DNA of 63,180 nucleotides from Lacticaseibacillus mingshuiensis (GCF_016861785.1 NZ_BOLS01000016.1:1-63180); one strand, 5' to 3'. Positions 32,306-40,384 are shown, counted from the stretch's first letter. Program-made: numbers and translations. Notes: generated by a model from the sequence alone, not told the origin.

Positions 32306-33313
32306 CTACAGCAGGTGAATTCCCGCGGCTGCGCATTCGTCGCGCATCGCTTGCGGCCAGACACTGGCCTGGACTTCGCCGACATGGGCCTTGCCCAGCA
32401 GCAACATGCACAGCCGCGATTGACCGATGCCGCCGCCAATGGTGTAGGGCAGTTCGCCGGCCAACAGGGAGCGGTGATACGGCAGGGTGAGGCGGTCCTC
32501 GGCGTCGGCTTCTTTCAGCTGGCGGCGCAGGGCGGCTTCATCTACGCGCACGCCCATGCTGGAGATCTCGAGACTGCAGTTGAGTGGTTCATACCAAAAC
32601 AGGATGTCACCATTCAATGTCCAGTCGTCGTAATCGGGGGCGCGGCCATCGTGGCGTTTACCGGACTTCATCAAGCCACCGATCTGCTCGAGAAAGACGC
32701 ATCCGAATTCCTGGCAGATCGCATCTTCGCGCTGTTTCGGTGTTTTTTCAGGCCAGCGGTCTTCCAGCTCCTGGGTGGTGACGAAGTGGATGTCGTGCGG
32801 CAAATGGTGCACAGCGGTCGGGTACTTGTACCAGACTTCATCTTCCATGTGCTTGATCACCTTGAAAATCGTGCGCACGGTGTTTTCCAGCGTTTCGCGG
32901 GTTCGCTCGGACTTGGCGATCACCTTTTCCCAGTCCCACTGGTCGACGTAGATCGAATGGAAGTTGTCGAGGTCTTCGTCCTTGCGAATGGCGTTCATGT
33001 TCGTGTACAGGCCTTCGTGCAGGCCAAAGCCGTAGCGACTCAGCGCCACGCGTTTCCACTTAGCCAGCGAATGGACGATCTCGATGGTCTGGTCGGGCAG
33101 GTCGGCCATCTGAAAAGACACCGGGGTCTCCACACCATTCAAGTTGTCGTTGAGGCCGGTCGCTCGTTCCACGAACATCGGCGCGGACAGGCGAGACAGA
33201 TTCATTTCTTTGCCAAATTCATCCTGGAACGTTTCGCGGATGTAGCGAATCGCTTCCTGTGTTTCGCGGACGGTCAAATGTGGGTCATAGGCAGTGGGTT
33301 TGATCAAATGCAT
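32306..33313 (-). CDS. asnA: Aspartate--ammonia ligase (asparagine synthetase A)
   Basis: A 335-residue AsnA, which makes asparagine from aspartate, ammonia and ATP. It has the class II aminoacyl-tRNA synthetase-like fold: [20 protein letters not shown] at the N-terminus, [31 protein letters not shown], and [21 protein letters not shown] as the ATP-binding motif 3. ATG 33313 is chosen since TCAAGGAG precedes it; the frame upstream reads into the T-box leader. Expression is controlled by that leader in response to uncharged tRNA-Asn. Confidence 0.97.
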   Translation of the reverse strand: MHLIKPTAYDPHLTVRETQEAIRYIRETFQDEFGKEMNLSRLSAPMFVERATGLNDNLNGVETPVSFQMADLPDQTIEIVHSLAKWKRVALSRYGFGLHEGLYTNMNAIRKDEDLDNFHSIYVDQWDWEKVIAKSERTRETLENTVRTIFKVIKHMEDEVWYKYPTAVHHLPHDIHFVTTQELEDRWPEKTPKQREDAICQEFGCVFLEQIGGLMKSGKRHDGRAPDYDDWTLNGDILFWYEPLNCSLEISSMGVRVDEAALRRQLKEADAEDRLTLPYHRSLLAGELPYTIGGGIGQSRLCMLLLGKAHVGEVQASVWPQAMRDECAAAGIHLL

Positions 33314-33613
33314 GTTTTTTCTCCTTGATGAGACAAAAAAAGTCTTTCGCCCCAAATTATTACGGGACGAAAGACTTTTTTCGCGGTACCACCCATCTTG
33401 CCTGCACCTGCAGACCACCTCAACACACGTGTTCATGTGCTTGCAGCGTAACGGGCCGCATGCGGCTGTGCCTACTTTGACTGAGTCATTTGGGGCAGCG
33501 CCTGGCAAAAGGGTTATTCACCAAGGCTGCGTCTCGCGTTTCCACTGATCGCGAGTCACTGAGTCGCAGGGGACTTGGTTACTGGTCTTTCTTCTGGCTT
33601 TGTTTTTTAACTT
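33314..33613 (-). promoter_or_regulatory. T-box leader of asnA (tRNA-Asn)
   Basis: On the minus strand the T-box sequence GGTGGTACCGCG lies at 33382-33393 and is followed by the terminator (33334-33381; AAGTCTTTCG/CGAAAGACTT then T run). Upstream, the stem I region contains GGTGAATAACCC with an AAC codon at 33513-33515, the likely specifier for asparagine. A promoter TTCCAT-16-TAGACT (-10 at 33620-33625) precedes it. Uncharged tRNA would stabilise the antiterminator and allow asnA expression. Confidence 0.92.
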
Positions 33614-33657
33614 GCCGCTAGTCTAGCACGCCTGGGGAAAAATGGAAAGTGAAAGAT

Positions 33658-33996
33658 TCAGTCATGCGTTTTCTGCGGACTGGCAGGATGCGGCGCCCCT
33701 GTGATCTCGTGTTCGACGTGGCCCAGCATGGCATCCATGATCTCGATGATATGCGGGTCGGATAGCGTGTAGTAGACATGCAGGCCGACCTTGCGCCGCG
33801 CAACCAGCTGATAATCAAACAGCAGGGCTAGTTGGTGGGAAACGACCGGTTGATCCAGGTGCAAGGTGGCCACCAATGTCGAGACATCACACGCTGTTTG
33901 TTCCAAGGCATACAGCAGGCGGATGCGGCCGGGATTGCTTAGCACGTGAAAAATGCGGGCCGCTTCCCCGATCAAGGCTTCGTTCACTTCTGACAT
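33658..33996 (-). CDS. ArsR family metal-sensing repressor (CzrA/SmtB-type)
   Basis: A 112-residue winged-helix repressor. It has the complete alpha-5 metal site seen in CzrA: D80, H82, H93 and H96 (spacing D-x-H-x10-H-x2-H in DPHIIEIMDAMLGHVEH). There is no N-terminal or alpha-3 cysteine site of the CadC type. It should therefore sense Zn(II) or Co(II), possibly Cd. It lies 15 bp downstream of the cadD-like gene on the same strand, so the pair is co-transcribed and probably self-repressed via the palindrome at 34602-34623. Confidence 0.9.
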   Translation of the reverse strand: MSEVNEALIGEAARIFHVLSNPGRIRLLYALEQTACDVSTLVATLHLDQPVVSHQLALLFDYQLVARRKVGLHVYYTLSDPHIIEIMDAMLGHVEHEITGAPHPASPQKTHD

Positions 33997-34011
33997 AGCC
34001 GTCTCCTTTCG

Positions 34012-34572
34012 CTAAAGCAGCGCGAGCAGGTGCGTGATCAACCCACTGTCCCAAAACACCCACAGGCCAACTGCGACATAGCAGAGGCGCATCAGTCGCT
34101 CGCCGTGCGCGGACATGACGCGCGTCACTGCGGGAATCTGGCCGATCGCACGGACCAGCAAGGTGACCAGCAGCGTCAGACTCCCGAGAAAGAGCAACGC
34201 GATAAGAAAATGAGGCCAGCTTTGCCCCGCCAAGACGGGTAGGAAGATGGCGAGATTGCACCCGGCACAGACGGACAGATAGGTGGTCATCACGGTCCAT
34301 AGCCCGCCGGCGGTTGCGGTGGGGGCGTCATCATCGTCTTTTCGAAAGGCCAGCCAAAGCGGTAACACACCGAGGACGCCAAGCGCCCATTCCGGAAGAA
34401 TTGCGGCCAGCGCCTTGCCGATGCCAAAACTCAGCGTCAAGAGCAGCCACACGCCAAGCAGGTAGCCGAGTAGCACCTGACGCAGGGAATAGCGCTTCAG
34501 CAAAAACAGCAAGATGAAAAAGAAATCCAAGTTGACCGATAGAAACGTCAACGCTAGTAACCCGAAGTTCAT
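34012..34572 (-). CDS. CadD-like cadmium/heavy-metal resistance transporter
   Basis: A 186-residue membrane protein with about five hydrophobic segments. SVNLDFFFILLFLLKRYS and YLSVCAGCNLAIFLPVLA are the two characteristic CadD family segments. CadD proteins confer resistance to Cd (and partly Zn or other cations), by export or sequestration. ATG 34572 is selected behind AAAGAGGG; the open frame upstream includes the operator. The gene forms an operon with the ArsR regulator. Confidence 0.88.
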   Translation of the reverse strand: MNFGLLALTFLSVNLDFFFILLFLLKRYSLRQVLLGYLLGVWLLLTLSFGIGKALAAILPEWALGVLGVLPLWLAFRKDDDDAPTATAGGLWTVMTTYLSVCAGCNLAIFLPVLAGQSWPHFLIALLFLGSLTLLVTLLVRAIGQIPAVTRVMSAHGERLMRLCYVAVGLWVFWDSGLITHLLALL

Positions 34573-34599
34573 CGAAAGCCCTCTTTCTCTGTCGGGGCT

Positions 34600-34628
34600 A
34601 GTATATGCGCTTTTAGACATATATACAA
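34600..34628 (-). promoter_or_regulatory. Promoter and ArsR-type operator of cadD-arsR
   Basis: On the minus strand TTGTAT (34623-34628), 17 bp, TATACT (34600-34605). Between and over them lies a dyad TATATG-N10-CATATA (34602-34623), like SmtB/ArsR operators, which lie over the promoter. Confidence 0.65.
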
Positions 34629-34687
34629 GAAGAGGGCCACGGCGCCGCTTTGCGGAAGGTGTCATGGCCCGTTCTTGGCGGGGCGTG

Positions 34688-35707
34688 TTAGAGTTTGCCA
34701 GCCTTTTGCAAGGAGTCCACCGCGGCTAAGATGGCTGCCTGATTGCTGCGTGGCTGCCAGTTCAGCACGGTTTTGGCATGCTGGTTGGCGATCTTGGGCT
34801 GGATGCGGAGAAACAGCGCGCCTTCCTTGGCCTGCTGGTTGAAGTGGCCGGCCGCCCGAATCAGCCAGGCGGGCAGGACCCATTTCGAGAGACGCTTGGC
34901 CAGTGCCGGCCGGCTCTCGCGAATGACCGCCGCCATTTGTGGCATCGTGATCGCCTCGTCCGTCACCGCGATAAACCGCGAGCCGATCGCCGCGTCATTT
35001 TGCAGCGCTTTGACATGCAGGTCGGCGACGTCGCGGACGTCCACCAGGTGCATCGGCACGTTTGGAATCAGCGGCGTGTCGAAGAGGTTGGCGACGATGC
35101 CGAAGCTGTCCGACACGTGATCATCGAGACTTGGGCCCAGCATGGCGCCGGGATTGATAGTGGTCAGGTGCAGGCGGCCGCCGCTTGTTTTGGCAAAATT
35201 CCACGCGGCTTGCTCGGCGATCAGCTTCGACCGCTCATACGCCGACAGCCCGATCTGTTCAGGGGCGGTCCAATCGGCTTCGGTGGTTGGGCGGCTGCGG
35301 TCGAATTGCGAAAAGGCCACGGCGCCAAGATTGGCGGTCATGATCACCCGGTAGATGCCTGCGCGATCGGCCGCCTTCAAAAGTCGCAATGTGCCGTCCG
35401 TTGCGGCGGTAGTCATCGTCGTGGTGGCTGTTTCGCCATTTACGAAGACCGGCGCTGCCACACTCATCACCGCATCGATGCCGCGCATGGCGTCCTCCCA
35501 GCCGGCGTCTTGGGTGAGGTCTATAGCGACGAAGCTCAGGCGGTCCAAATGGGGGATGTGGTTGGCGGCCAGCGTTGCCTGAACCGCTGCGGCCTTGCCG
35601 AGGTCGCGCACGGTGCCGCGAACCGCATACTCATTTTTCAAAAGGGCCGCGATCACGTGCTTGGCCAAAAAGCCGGTCGCGCCGGTCACTAATATCGTCT
35701 CTGTCAT
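34688..35707 (-). CDS. NAD(P)-dependent epimerase/reductase, extended SDR (GRE2/DFR-like)
   Basis: A 339-residue extended SDR. ETILVTGATGFLAKHVIAAL has the GxxGxxA motif. MTANLGAVAF and YERSKLIAE (Tyr-x3-Lys) supply the catalytic set, and INPGAMLGPSL the conserved segment after it. The group reduces aldehydes or ketones with NADPH. ATG 35707 follows AAGGAG. It is driven by a MerR-type promoter with a 19-bp spacer, divergent from merR, so it is the likely target of that regulator. Confidence 0.92.
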   Translation of the reverse strand: MTETILVTGATGFLAKHVIAALLKNEYAVRGTVRDLGKAAAVQATLAANHIPHLDRLSFVAIDLTQDAGWEDAMRGIDAVMSVAAPVFVNGETATTTMTTAATDGTLRLLKAADRAGIYRVIMTANLGAVAFSQFDRSRPTTEADWTAPEQIGLSAYERSKLIAEQAAWNFAKTSGGRLHLTTINPGAMLGPSLDDHVSDSFGIVANLFDTPLIPNVPMHLVDVRDVADLHVKALQNDAAIGSRFIAVTDEAITMPQMAAVIRESRPALAKRLSKWVLPAWLIRAAGHFNQQAKEGALFLRIQPKIANQHAKTVLNWQPRSNQAAILAAVDSLQKAGKL

Positions 35708-35738
35708 TGAATTGTGCTCCTTGTCTGTTATGATGGTC

Positions 35739-35769
35739 AGCATAGACCTTAGAGCATACTCTAAGGCAA
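35739..35769 (-). promoter_or_regulatory. MerR-type promoter with 19-bp spacer and operator
   Basis: On the minus strand the -35 is TTGCCT (35764-35769) and the -10 TATGCT (35739-35744), exactly 19 bp apart as in promoters activated by MerR proteins. The spacer holds the perfect dyad CCTTAGAG-N4-CTCTAAGG (35747-35766). The merR gene is divergent, 20 bp away. Confidence 0.85.
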
Positions 35770-35788
35770 CCCTAAGGAGGAAAAAAGT

Positions 35789-36232
35789 TTGCCTTATTCG
35801 ATCAAAGCGGCCGCCGCGCGCTGTGGCCTCAGTGAATATACGCTTCGCTATTATGATAAGGCGGGGCTGTTGCCGTTTGTCGCGCGCGACGCCAGTGGGT
35901 ACCGCGCCTTCACGGACGGGGACATGGCCTTGCTGCACACGATCATCTGTCTGAAAAACACCGGGATGCGCATTGACGACATCCGCACCTATATCCAATA
36001 TGTGATGGCGGGCTCCAGTACGGTCGCCGAGCGCCGGGCGTTGCTTCAAAAGCATCGGGAGGCGGTGGCCGCCAAGCAACGCGCCATCGCGGAAAACCTC
36101 AAAGAGATCGACTACAAGCTCGCCTTGTACGAAGATCCGCAGGCCGCGCAGTTGGTGGCCCGTGAGCTTGCGGCCGCTTCGCAGGATAAACAGGCGGCCA
36201 ATTTGCCGGATGCCTTTGCCGGGATTCACTGA
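35789..36232 (+). CDS. MerR family transcriptional regulator
   Basis: A 147-residue MerR protein: PYSIKAAAARCGLSEYTLRYYDKAGLLPF is the winged HTH with RYYD, SGYRAFTDGD the second wing, followed by an antiparallel coiled coil (about 80-118) and a short tail. No metal-binding cysteines are present in the tail, so an organic or electrophilic inducer is more likely. TTG 35789 is the start, 8 bases after AAGGAGG. It most likely distorts the 19-bp promoter at 35739-35769 to activate the epimerase gene. Confidence 0.92.
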   Translation: MPYSIKAAAARCGLSEYTLRYYDKAGLLPFVARDASGYRAFTDGDMALLHTIICLKNTGMRIDDIRTYIQYVMAGSSTVAERRALLQKHREAVAAKQRAIAENLKEIDYKLALYEDPQAAQLVARELAAASQDKQAANLPDAFAGIH

Positions 36233-36275
36233 GCGTTGTAGCCAGATTCGTGCGCTGGGATTCGTTGGGCTTTAC

Positions 36276-36321
36276 AACTAGATGTGGTGGTCGAGATTTA
36301 CATACCACAATATCAAGTGGA
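36276..36321 (+). promoter_or_regulatory. Candidate tandem NrdR boxes
   Basis: Core CAATATCAAGTG (36308-36319) matches the NrdR consensus CwATATaTwGTG at 10 of 12 positions, and CTAGATGTGGTG (36278-36289) at 9 of 12. Their centres are 30 bp apart, about three helical turns, near the 31-32 bp usual for NrdR box pairs. They precede a nucleoside transporter/kinase operon. Confidence 0.4.
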
Positions 36322-36448
36322 TACAAGTCTTTATTTTCAATTTTGCTTGTTGCATACTAGCTTCTAGTCGCTGCCTCGGCAGCAAATTAGTTAGGAGCGG
36401 TTAGGATGCAATCTTCACAAAATTTTTTTTTCCTGGTTAGCCAATCAA

Positions 36449-37141
36449 TTGAAGGGCTGGCCGCAACAGAACTACTATCTCTTTTGGTTTGCGTTTGGCT
36501 GTCAGCTGATGACGCTGGTGGCCGCGCCGCTCACCCCAGTTTCGGTGATCACGTTCATCGGCACAACGCTGGGCGTTTTATGTGTGCTCGCGATCAATGC
36601 CACCAAGGCCGTGAATGGCTGGCTTGGATTGGTCTCGGCCGCCTGCTTTGTTTTCGTCGGTTTCACTGCCCGCAATTATCTGTCGATTTTTGAACAGCTC
36701 GCGTACGTCATCACGCTGGATCTGCCCGTTTTGATCTCGGTTCGCAGCTGGAACGATGACACGCACAATCATCTGCGCACCTTTGCGGCCAAGCAGTGGG
36801 TGCTGTCGATCGGCTTTACGTTGATCGTCTGGGCCCTGTCCGCCTTTTTGATCGGCACCTTGACCAGCGACCCTCGTCCGGTTTACGATGGGATGGCTTT
36901 TGCGATCTCGCTGACTGGCGGCATCGTTTGCTTCTTGCGCTACAACAACCAATATTTCTGGTGGCTCGCGTCCGGCATCGCCCAGCTGATTCTTTGGGGC
37001 ATCACCTATGCACAAGGCGACGCAAGCCTTGGCATGGCGATCAATTCCAGTATTTATGTCATCAACGACATTCTGGCATTCACCGTCAGCCCGTGGTTCA
37101 ATGCTGGCCGCAAGCGCATGGGGCTGAAATCTATTCACTGA
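36449..37141 (+). CDS. PnuC family transporter, deoxynucleoside type (PnuN-like), 5' frameshift
   Basis: The frame gives 230 residues with seven to eight membrane segments; WPQQNYYLFWFAFGCQLMTL and RYNNQYFWWLASGIAQLILW are PnuC family segments (the W-Q-x-x-N-x-x... substrate area). The frame's first codon, TTG 36449, has no ribosome site. ATG 36406 has one (TAGGAG) and encodes MQSSQNFFF in another frame. The frames join at a T9 tract (36423-36431); with one T less the protein would read ...NFFSWLANQLKGWPQQNYY, a natural PnuC start. Co-occurrence with a deoxynucleoside kinase suggests uptake of deoxynucleosides (PnuN) rather than nicotinamide riboside. Confidence 0.85.
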   Translation: MKGWPQQNYYLFWFAFGCQLMTLVAAPLTPVSVITFIGTTLGVLCVLAINATKAVNGWLGLVSAACFVFVGFTARNYLSIFEQLAYVITLDLPVLISVRSWNDDTHNHLRTFAAKQWVLSIGFTLIVWALSAFLIGTLTSDPRPVYDGMAFAISLTGGIVCFLRYNNQYFWWLASGIAQLILWGITYAQGDASLGMAINSSIYVINDILAFTVSPWFNAGRKRMGLKSIH

Positions 37142-37157
37142 GCGAAGAGGGAAAACA

Positions 37158-37871
37158 ATGATCTATATTTTAGGCAGTATCGGCGCCGGCAAAACGTCGC
37201 TGACCAAAGTCCTGTCAGAAGACCTGCAGGCACCGGCGTATTATGAAGACGTTGAAGGCAACGGCATGATCGCCAACATGCTCCAAAAGTTTTATGCCGC
37301 GGGCCAGGAAAGTCGCAAGACCACCGGTACGATTTTGCAGATCGCGTTTTTGACATTCCGCTACCAGCAGCTGAAAAAGGCGTTGGTGCAGGAAAATGCG
37401 GTCATGGACTCCTCTCTGGAATCGGATTACGTCATGGCGTCACAGCTTCACCAAAATGGCGAGATCGATGACATCGACTTCAATATCTACATCACGTTGT
37501 CACAGGAAATGCAGTCCAACGTCAACGGCAGTCCCTGGAATGGCCTGCCTGACCTGGCCATTTACCTGAAGATCGACCCAGAGCATGAGATCGACGAGAT
37601 TCAAAGCCGCGGTCGCGAAATGGAAGACATTCGGGAAAAGCCAGAGCTGGTCGATTATTACCATCGCGTGAATAAAGCGTACCGCGACTGGGCGAAGGGG
37701 TACACGCGCTCCAGCATCATCACCATCGATCGTGACCGCTTTGACTTCATGAACAATACCGCCGACCGCAATGCGGTGCTAGACCAGATCGAAAAGAAAC
37801 TGGTCGACTTGGGCAAACTGTCCCCGCAGCGGTTTGCGGGCTTGCAGGCAAGTCGCGCGAAGCTGAAGTAG
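37158..37871 (+). CDS. Deoxynucleoside kinase
   Basis: A 237-residue dNK family kinase, slightly longer than the usual 210-225. The P-loop is GSIGAGKTSL (6-15), the E-x-x-R-like substrate segment is DSSLESDYVMAS (the DRS-type motif as DSS), and RGREMEDI contains the lid arginines. It phosphorylates deoxynucleosides to trap them after uptake. It follows the PnuC-type gene by 16 bp with GAAGAGGG as ribosome site. The DSS in place of the common DRS at the start of that motif is a small deviation. Confidence 0.9.
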   Translation: MIYILGSIGAGKTSLTKVLSEDLQAPAYYEDVEGNGMIANMLQKFYAAGQESRKTTGTILQIAFLTFRYQQLKKALVQENAVMDSSLESDYVMASQLHQNGEIDDIDFNIYITLSQEMQSNVNGSPWNGLPDLAIYLKIDPEHEIDEIQSRGREMEDIREKPELVDYYHRVNKAYRDWAKGYTRSSIITIDRDRFDFMNNTADRNAVLDQIEKKLVDLGKLSPQRFAGLQASRAKLK

Positions 37872-37898
37872 GGTCTGGACAAGAACAGATTGGATTCA

Positions 37899-37936
37899 AA
37901 AACGACGTGCTGAGTTTTGCTGGCACGTCGTTTTTT
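37899..37936 (+). terminator. Terminator after the kinase gene
   Basis: AAACGACGTGC and GCACGTCGTTT pair; six T residues follow. Confidence 0.85.
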
Positions 37937-37942
37937 GTTGGG

Positions 37943-37965
37943 CGGGAACGCTCGGCTTCACACCC
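37943..37965 (-). repeat. Repeat fragment F0 (5' end, minus orientation)
   Basis: On the minus strand GGGTGTGAAGCCGAGCGTTCC matches the 5' arm of subtype G (GGATGCGGAGCCGAGCG) at 43438. Confidence 0.55.
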
Positions 37966-37967
37966 GT

Positions 37968-38086
37968 AGTTGGGTTCCGGTGCGCATGGCGGGGACATCT
38001 AACTGTCTCGTGCACTCGAGGCGAAGTGCGCCTCAAGCACCCGAGCCAAGTTAGCTGCCCCACCATCCCGCGCACCTCCGCACCCT
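37968..38086 (-). repeat. 120-bp palindromic repeat, copy F1
   Basis: Full minus-strand copy. Outer arms GGTGCGC/GCGCACC, middle TGGTGGGGCA facing TGTCCCCGCCA, inner TTGAGGC/GCCTCGA. In tandem with F2, 5 bp apart. Confidence 0.88.
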
Positions 38087-38091
38087 TCTCC

Positions 38092-38208
38092 AGTTGGGTT
38101 CCGGTGCGCATGGTCGCGACATCTAGGTGCGCCCAGCACTCGGGGCAAAAGCACCCCAAGCGCCGGGCGAGCCTAGCTGCACGACCATCCCGCGCACCTC
38201 CACACCCT
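38092..38208 (-). repeat. 120-bp palindromic repeat, copy F2
   Basis: Full minus-strand copy with arms GGTGCGC/GCGCACC, TGGTCGTGCA/TGTCGCGACCA and TTGGGGTG/CCCCGAG. Its first two bases overlap the stop codon of the downstream-encoded MFS gene, so the repeat abuts the 3' end of that gene directly. Confidence 0.88.
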
Positions 38209-39439
38209 ATTTTCTTAGTTGTGGTGCGGCGAACCAGATGAAGATGAAGTTAAGCAGCAGGAGCATCGCAGTCGAGATGAACACGACGTTGTAGTCGAAG
38301 AGGCCGGCCAAGGTCCCGCCGAGTAAGGAGCCGAACATGTTGCCGAGGGCCTGGAAGCTCTGGTTCCATGAGAAGATCGCACTGGTGGCACTTGCCGGCG
38401 AATTTTTTGTCAGCAAGGTCTGAATGGTTGGAAACAGCGCCCCATCGGAGATCCCGACGAACAGGCGCAGCACACCGAGCGCAACGACGCTTGTGACAAA
38501 TCCCTGGGGCAGATAAACGAGGACGGCAAAGAGATAGCCTGCGACGAGAATTTTGCCTGAACCATGTTTGTCACCATACGCGCCGAGCCGCGGGGCCGTG
38601 AGAATGTTGGAGATTCCTGGCAAGGCCGCGATGATGCCGGCGATCAGGGCGACTGGCCCGGCATTATGCATCAACTCTTTGACATACAGACTGATGATCG
38701 GCGAGATGGAGGTGTTCCCGAGCTGGACGATCATGGTCGAGATCAATAAGATGATGATCAACTTCGGATTGGCGAATTGACCGAGCAGCCGCTGTAGCGC
38801 GTTGCCACCTGTGTCTTTTGGCCGCGGTGGGACTGGGACGAATTGTTCCTTGACCAGCGTGGCTGACAGAATGCCGGCAATGAAAAGCAGCGCGGCGGTG
38901 ATGAAAAAGGTGTCCCGAATCGAGAAAAATTGTGCGAGGATGCCGCCCAGAATCGGGCCCATCAACATGCCTGACGTCGAGCCGGTGACCAGGGTGCCAA
39001 GGGCTTTGCCGGCATGTTCGCGCGGTGTTTGCGACGCGATCAGCGCTTGAGCGTTCGAGATGAAGCCGGAGAAAACGCCTTGCAGGGCGCGCAGGGCGAT
39101 CAACTGCCAGATGTTGGTGACCAGGCCCATCAAAAACATGGCGGCGGCCATCCCCATCGACGCGCGGATCAACATGATCTTGCGGCCCTTACGATCGGCC
39201 AACGCGCCCCACATCGGCGAGACGATCGCGGTGACGAAGAAGGTGGCCGCATAGACGATGCCCGAGTAGAAGCTGACCTCGGCTTTGGTGAAGTCGCCGA
39301 GTTGCCCAACATATAGGGACATGAACGGGGTGATCTCTGAAAACGCGATGCCCGCCACGAAGGTGCACCCCCACAATATCGTTAAGTTGCGCCGCCACGG
39401 GCTGTTTTGTCGTTGTTCCTCGTCCATCCTCGTCATCAT
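38207..39439 (-). CDS. MFS drug exporter, DHA1 family (PmrA/NorA-like)
   Basis: A 410-residue, 12-segment exporter. GALADRKGRKIMLIRASMGMA is the motif A loop, RALQGVFSGFISNAQALIAS the motif B/C region, and GAYGDKHGSGKILVAGY the matching loop in the second half. It resembles fluoroquinolone/multidrug exporters of streptococci and listeria (PmrA, Lde). The start is ATG 39439 or 39436 with only a weak ribosome site. Its stop codon overlaps repeat copy F2, and the short tail (APQLRK) may reflect that junction. Confidence 0.88.
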   Translation of the reverse strand: MMTRMDEEQRQNSPWRRNLTILWGCTFVAGIAFSEITPFMSLYVGQLGDFTKAEVSFYSGIVYAATFFVTAIVSPMWGALADRKGRKIMLIRASMGMAAAMFLMGLVTNIWQLIALRALQGVFSGFISNAQALIASQTPREHAGKALGTLVTGSTSGMLMGPILGGILAQFFSIRDTFFITAALLFIAGILSATLVKEQFVPVPPRPKDTGGNALQRLLGQFANPKLIIILLISTMIVQLGNTSISPIISLYVKELMHNAGPVALIAGIIAALPGISNILTAPRLGAYGDKHGSGKILVAGYLFAVLVYLPQGFVTSVVALGVLRLFVGISDGALFPTIQTLLTKNSPASATSAIFSWNQSFQALGNMFGSLLGGTLAGLFDYNVVFISTAMLLLLNFIFIWFAAPQLRK

Positions 39440-39480
39440 TCCATGTTGTAAATAACCAATAATCTAGAATGCGCTCTAAT

Positions 39481-39503
39481 TGTGAACTTTCTGTGAACTT
39501 TTC
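39481..39503. repeat. Short direct repeat in a divergent intergenic region
   Basis: TGTGAACTTTC is followed at once by TGTGAACTTTTC. It lies between the divergent MFS and phosphatase genes and could be a regulator site. Confidence 0.5.
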
Positions 39504-39580
39504 AGAAAGCGGCCACTGGCGGAGTTGCGGCGTCTAGGCTACAATGGAATCAGCATTCTATAGAAATGATGGTGATCTTT

Positions 39581-40369
39581 TTGACAGTCAACCTTTTGAA
39601 TATCCATCACGGCTACAATTTCCGTGACCTCGGCGGCTATCACACGCAAGACGGCAAGACTCTGCGCGCGCATAAGCTGGTGCGGGCGGGCAAGTTGTCG
39701 GACCTGTCCGACCGCGACCTGAGTTATTTGGCGGATTACGGCGTCCGTGATGACGTCGATTTCCGTTCGCCAGATGAAAAAAAGATGGCGCCGGATCGTG
39801 TGCCAGAGGGGACCGTCTATCATTTTGACCCCGTTTTTCCGCATGATGAGACCAAGGTCAGCAAGTCCTGGGCGGAGGAGCAGCAGGCGTTTTCGCTGGA
39901 CGCGCTGGGCGGGCATCACAACATGATCCGCACGTATGGCGACATGATCGTCAATCCGACCTCGCAAAAAGCCTACCGCGCATTTTTCGACGTGCTGCTG
40001 GCCAATGAAAATAGTGGGCAGTCGGTGCTGTTTCATTGCTCTGCCGGCAAGGATCGAACGGGGATGGCGGCGGTATTTTTGCTGTCGGCCCTGGGCGTGG
40101 ATGAGGCGACCATTCGCACGGATTATCTGACCACCAATGATTACGTGGGCGGCGCGCTGCAGGCGGTGCTCGATAAGGCCAAAGCGGGCGGGGCCAACGC
40201 CAACATGCTGCAAGGGCTGACGGATCTGTGGGTGGCCAAGCCCGAGTATTTGGATACTGCGCTGGCGACGATCGATAAGAATTACGGCTCGATGGCGCAA
40301 TACCTGCATCAGGCGTTGCAGTTGACCGGTGGCGAGTTGAAGGATCTGCGACAATTTTATCTGATCTAG
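39581..40369 (+). CDS. Tyrosine-protein phosphatase (LptpA-like, PF13350 type)
   Basis: A 262-residue atypical tyrosine/dual-specificity phosphatase. HCSAGKDRTG is the CX5R signature with C153 and R159. HHGYNFRDLGGY near the N-terminus is the strongly conserved N-F-R-D-L-G-G motif. Lactobacillar and listerial relatives act on phosphotyrosine and some phosphoinositides. TTG 39581 is preferred because GGTGATC, complementary to the 16S 3' end, is correctly placed; ATG 39566 has no ribosome site. A -10 TACAAT is at 39540-39545. Confidence 0.9.
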   Translation: MTVNLLNIHHGYNFRDLGGYHTQDGKTLRAHKLVRAGKLSDLSDRDLSYLADYGVRDDVDFRSPDEKKMAPDRVPEGTVYHFDPVFPHDETKVSKSWAEEQQAFSLDALGGHHNMIRTYGDMIVNPTSQKAYRAFFDVLLANENSGQSVLFHCSAGKDRTGMAAVFLLSALGVDEATIRTDYLTTNDYVGGALQAVLDKAKAGGANANMLQGLTDLWVAKPEYLDTALATIDKNYGSMAQYLHQALQLTGGELKDLRQFYLI

Positions 40370-40384
40370 TTTTGACCGGCGCAC

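Noticed and set aside
33520-33600. tRNA-like fold suspected upstream of asnA
   Set aside because: The paired arms belong to the T-box stem I region; no acceptor stem with CCA or T-loop consensus.
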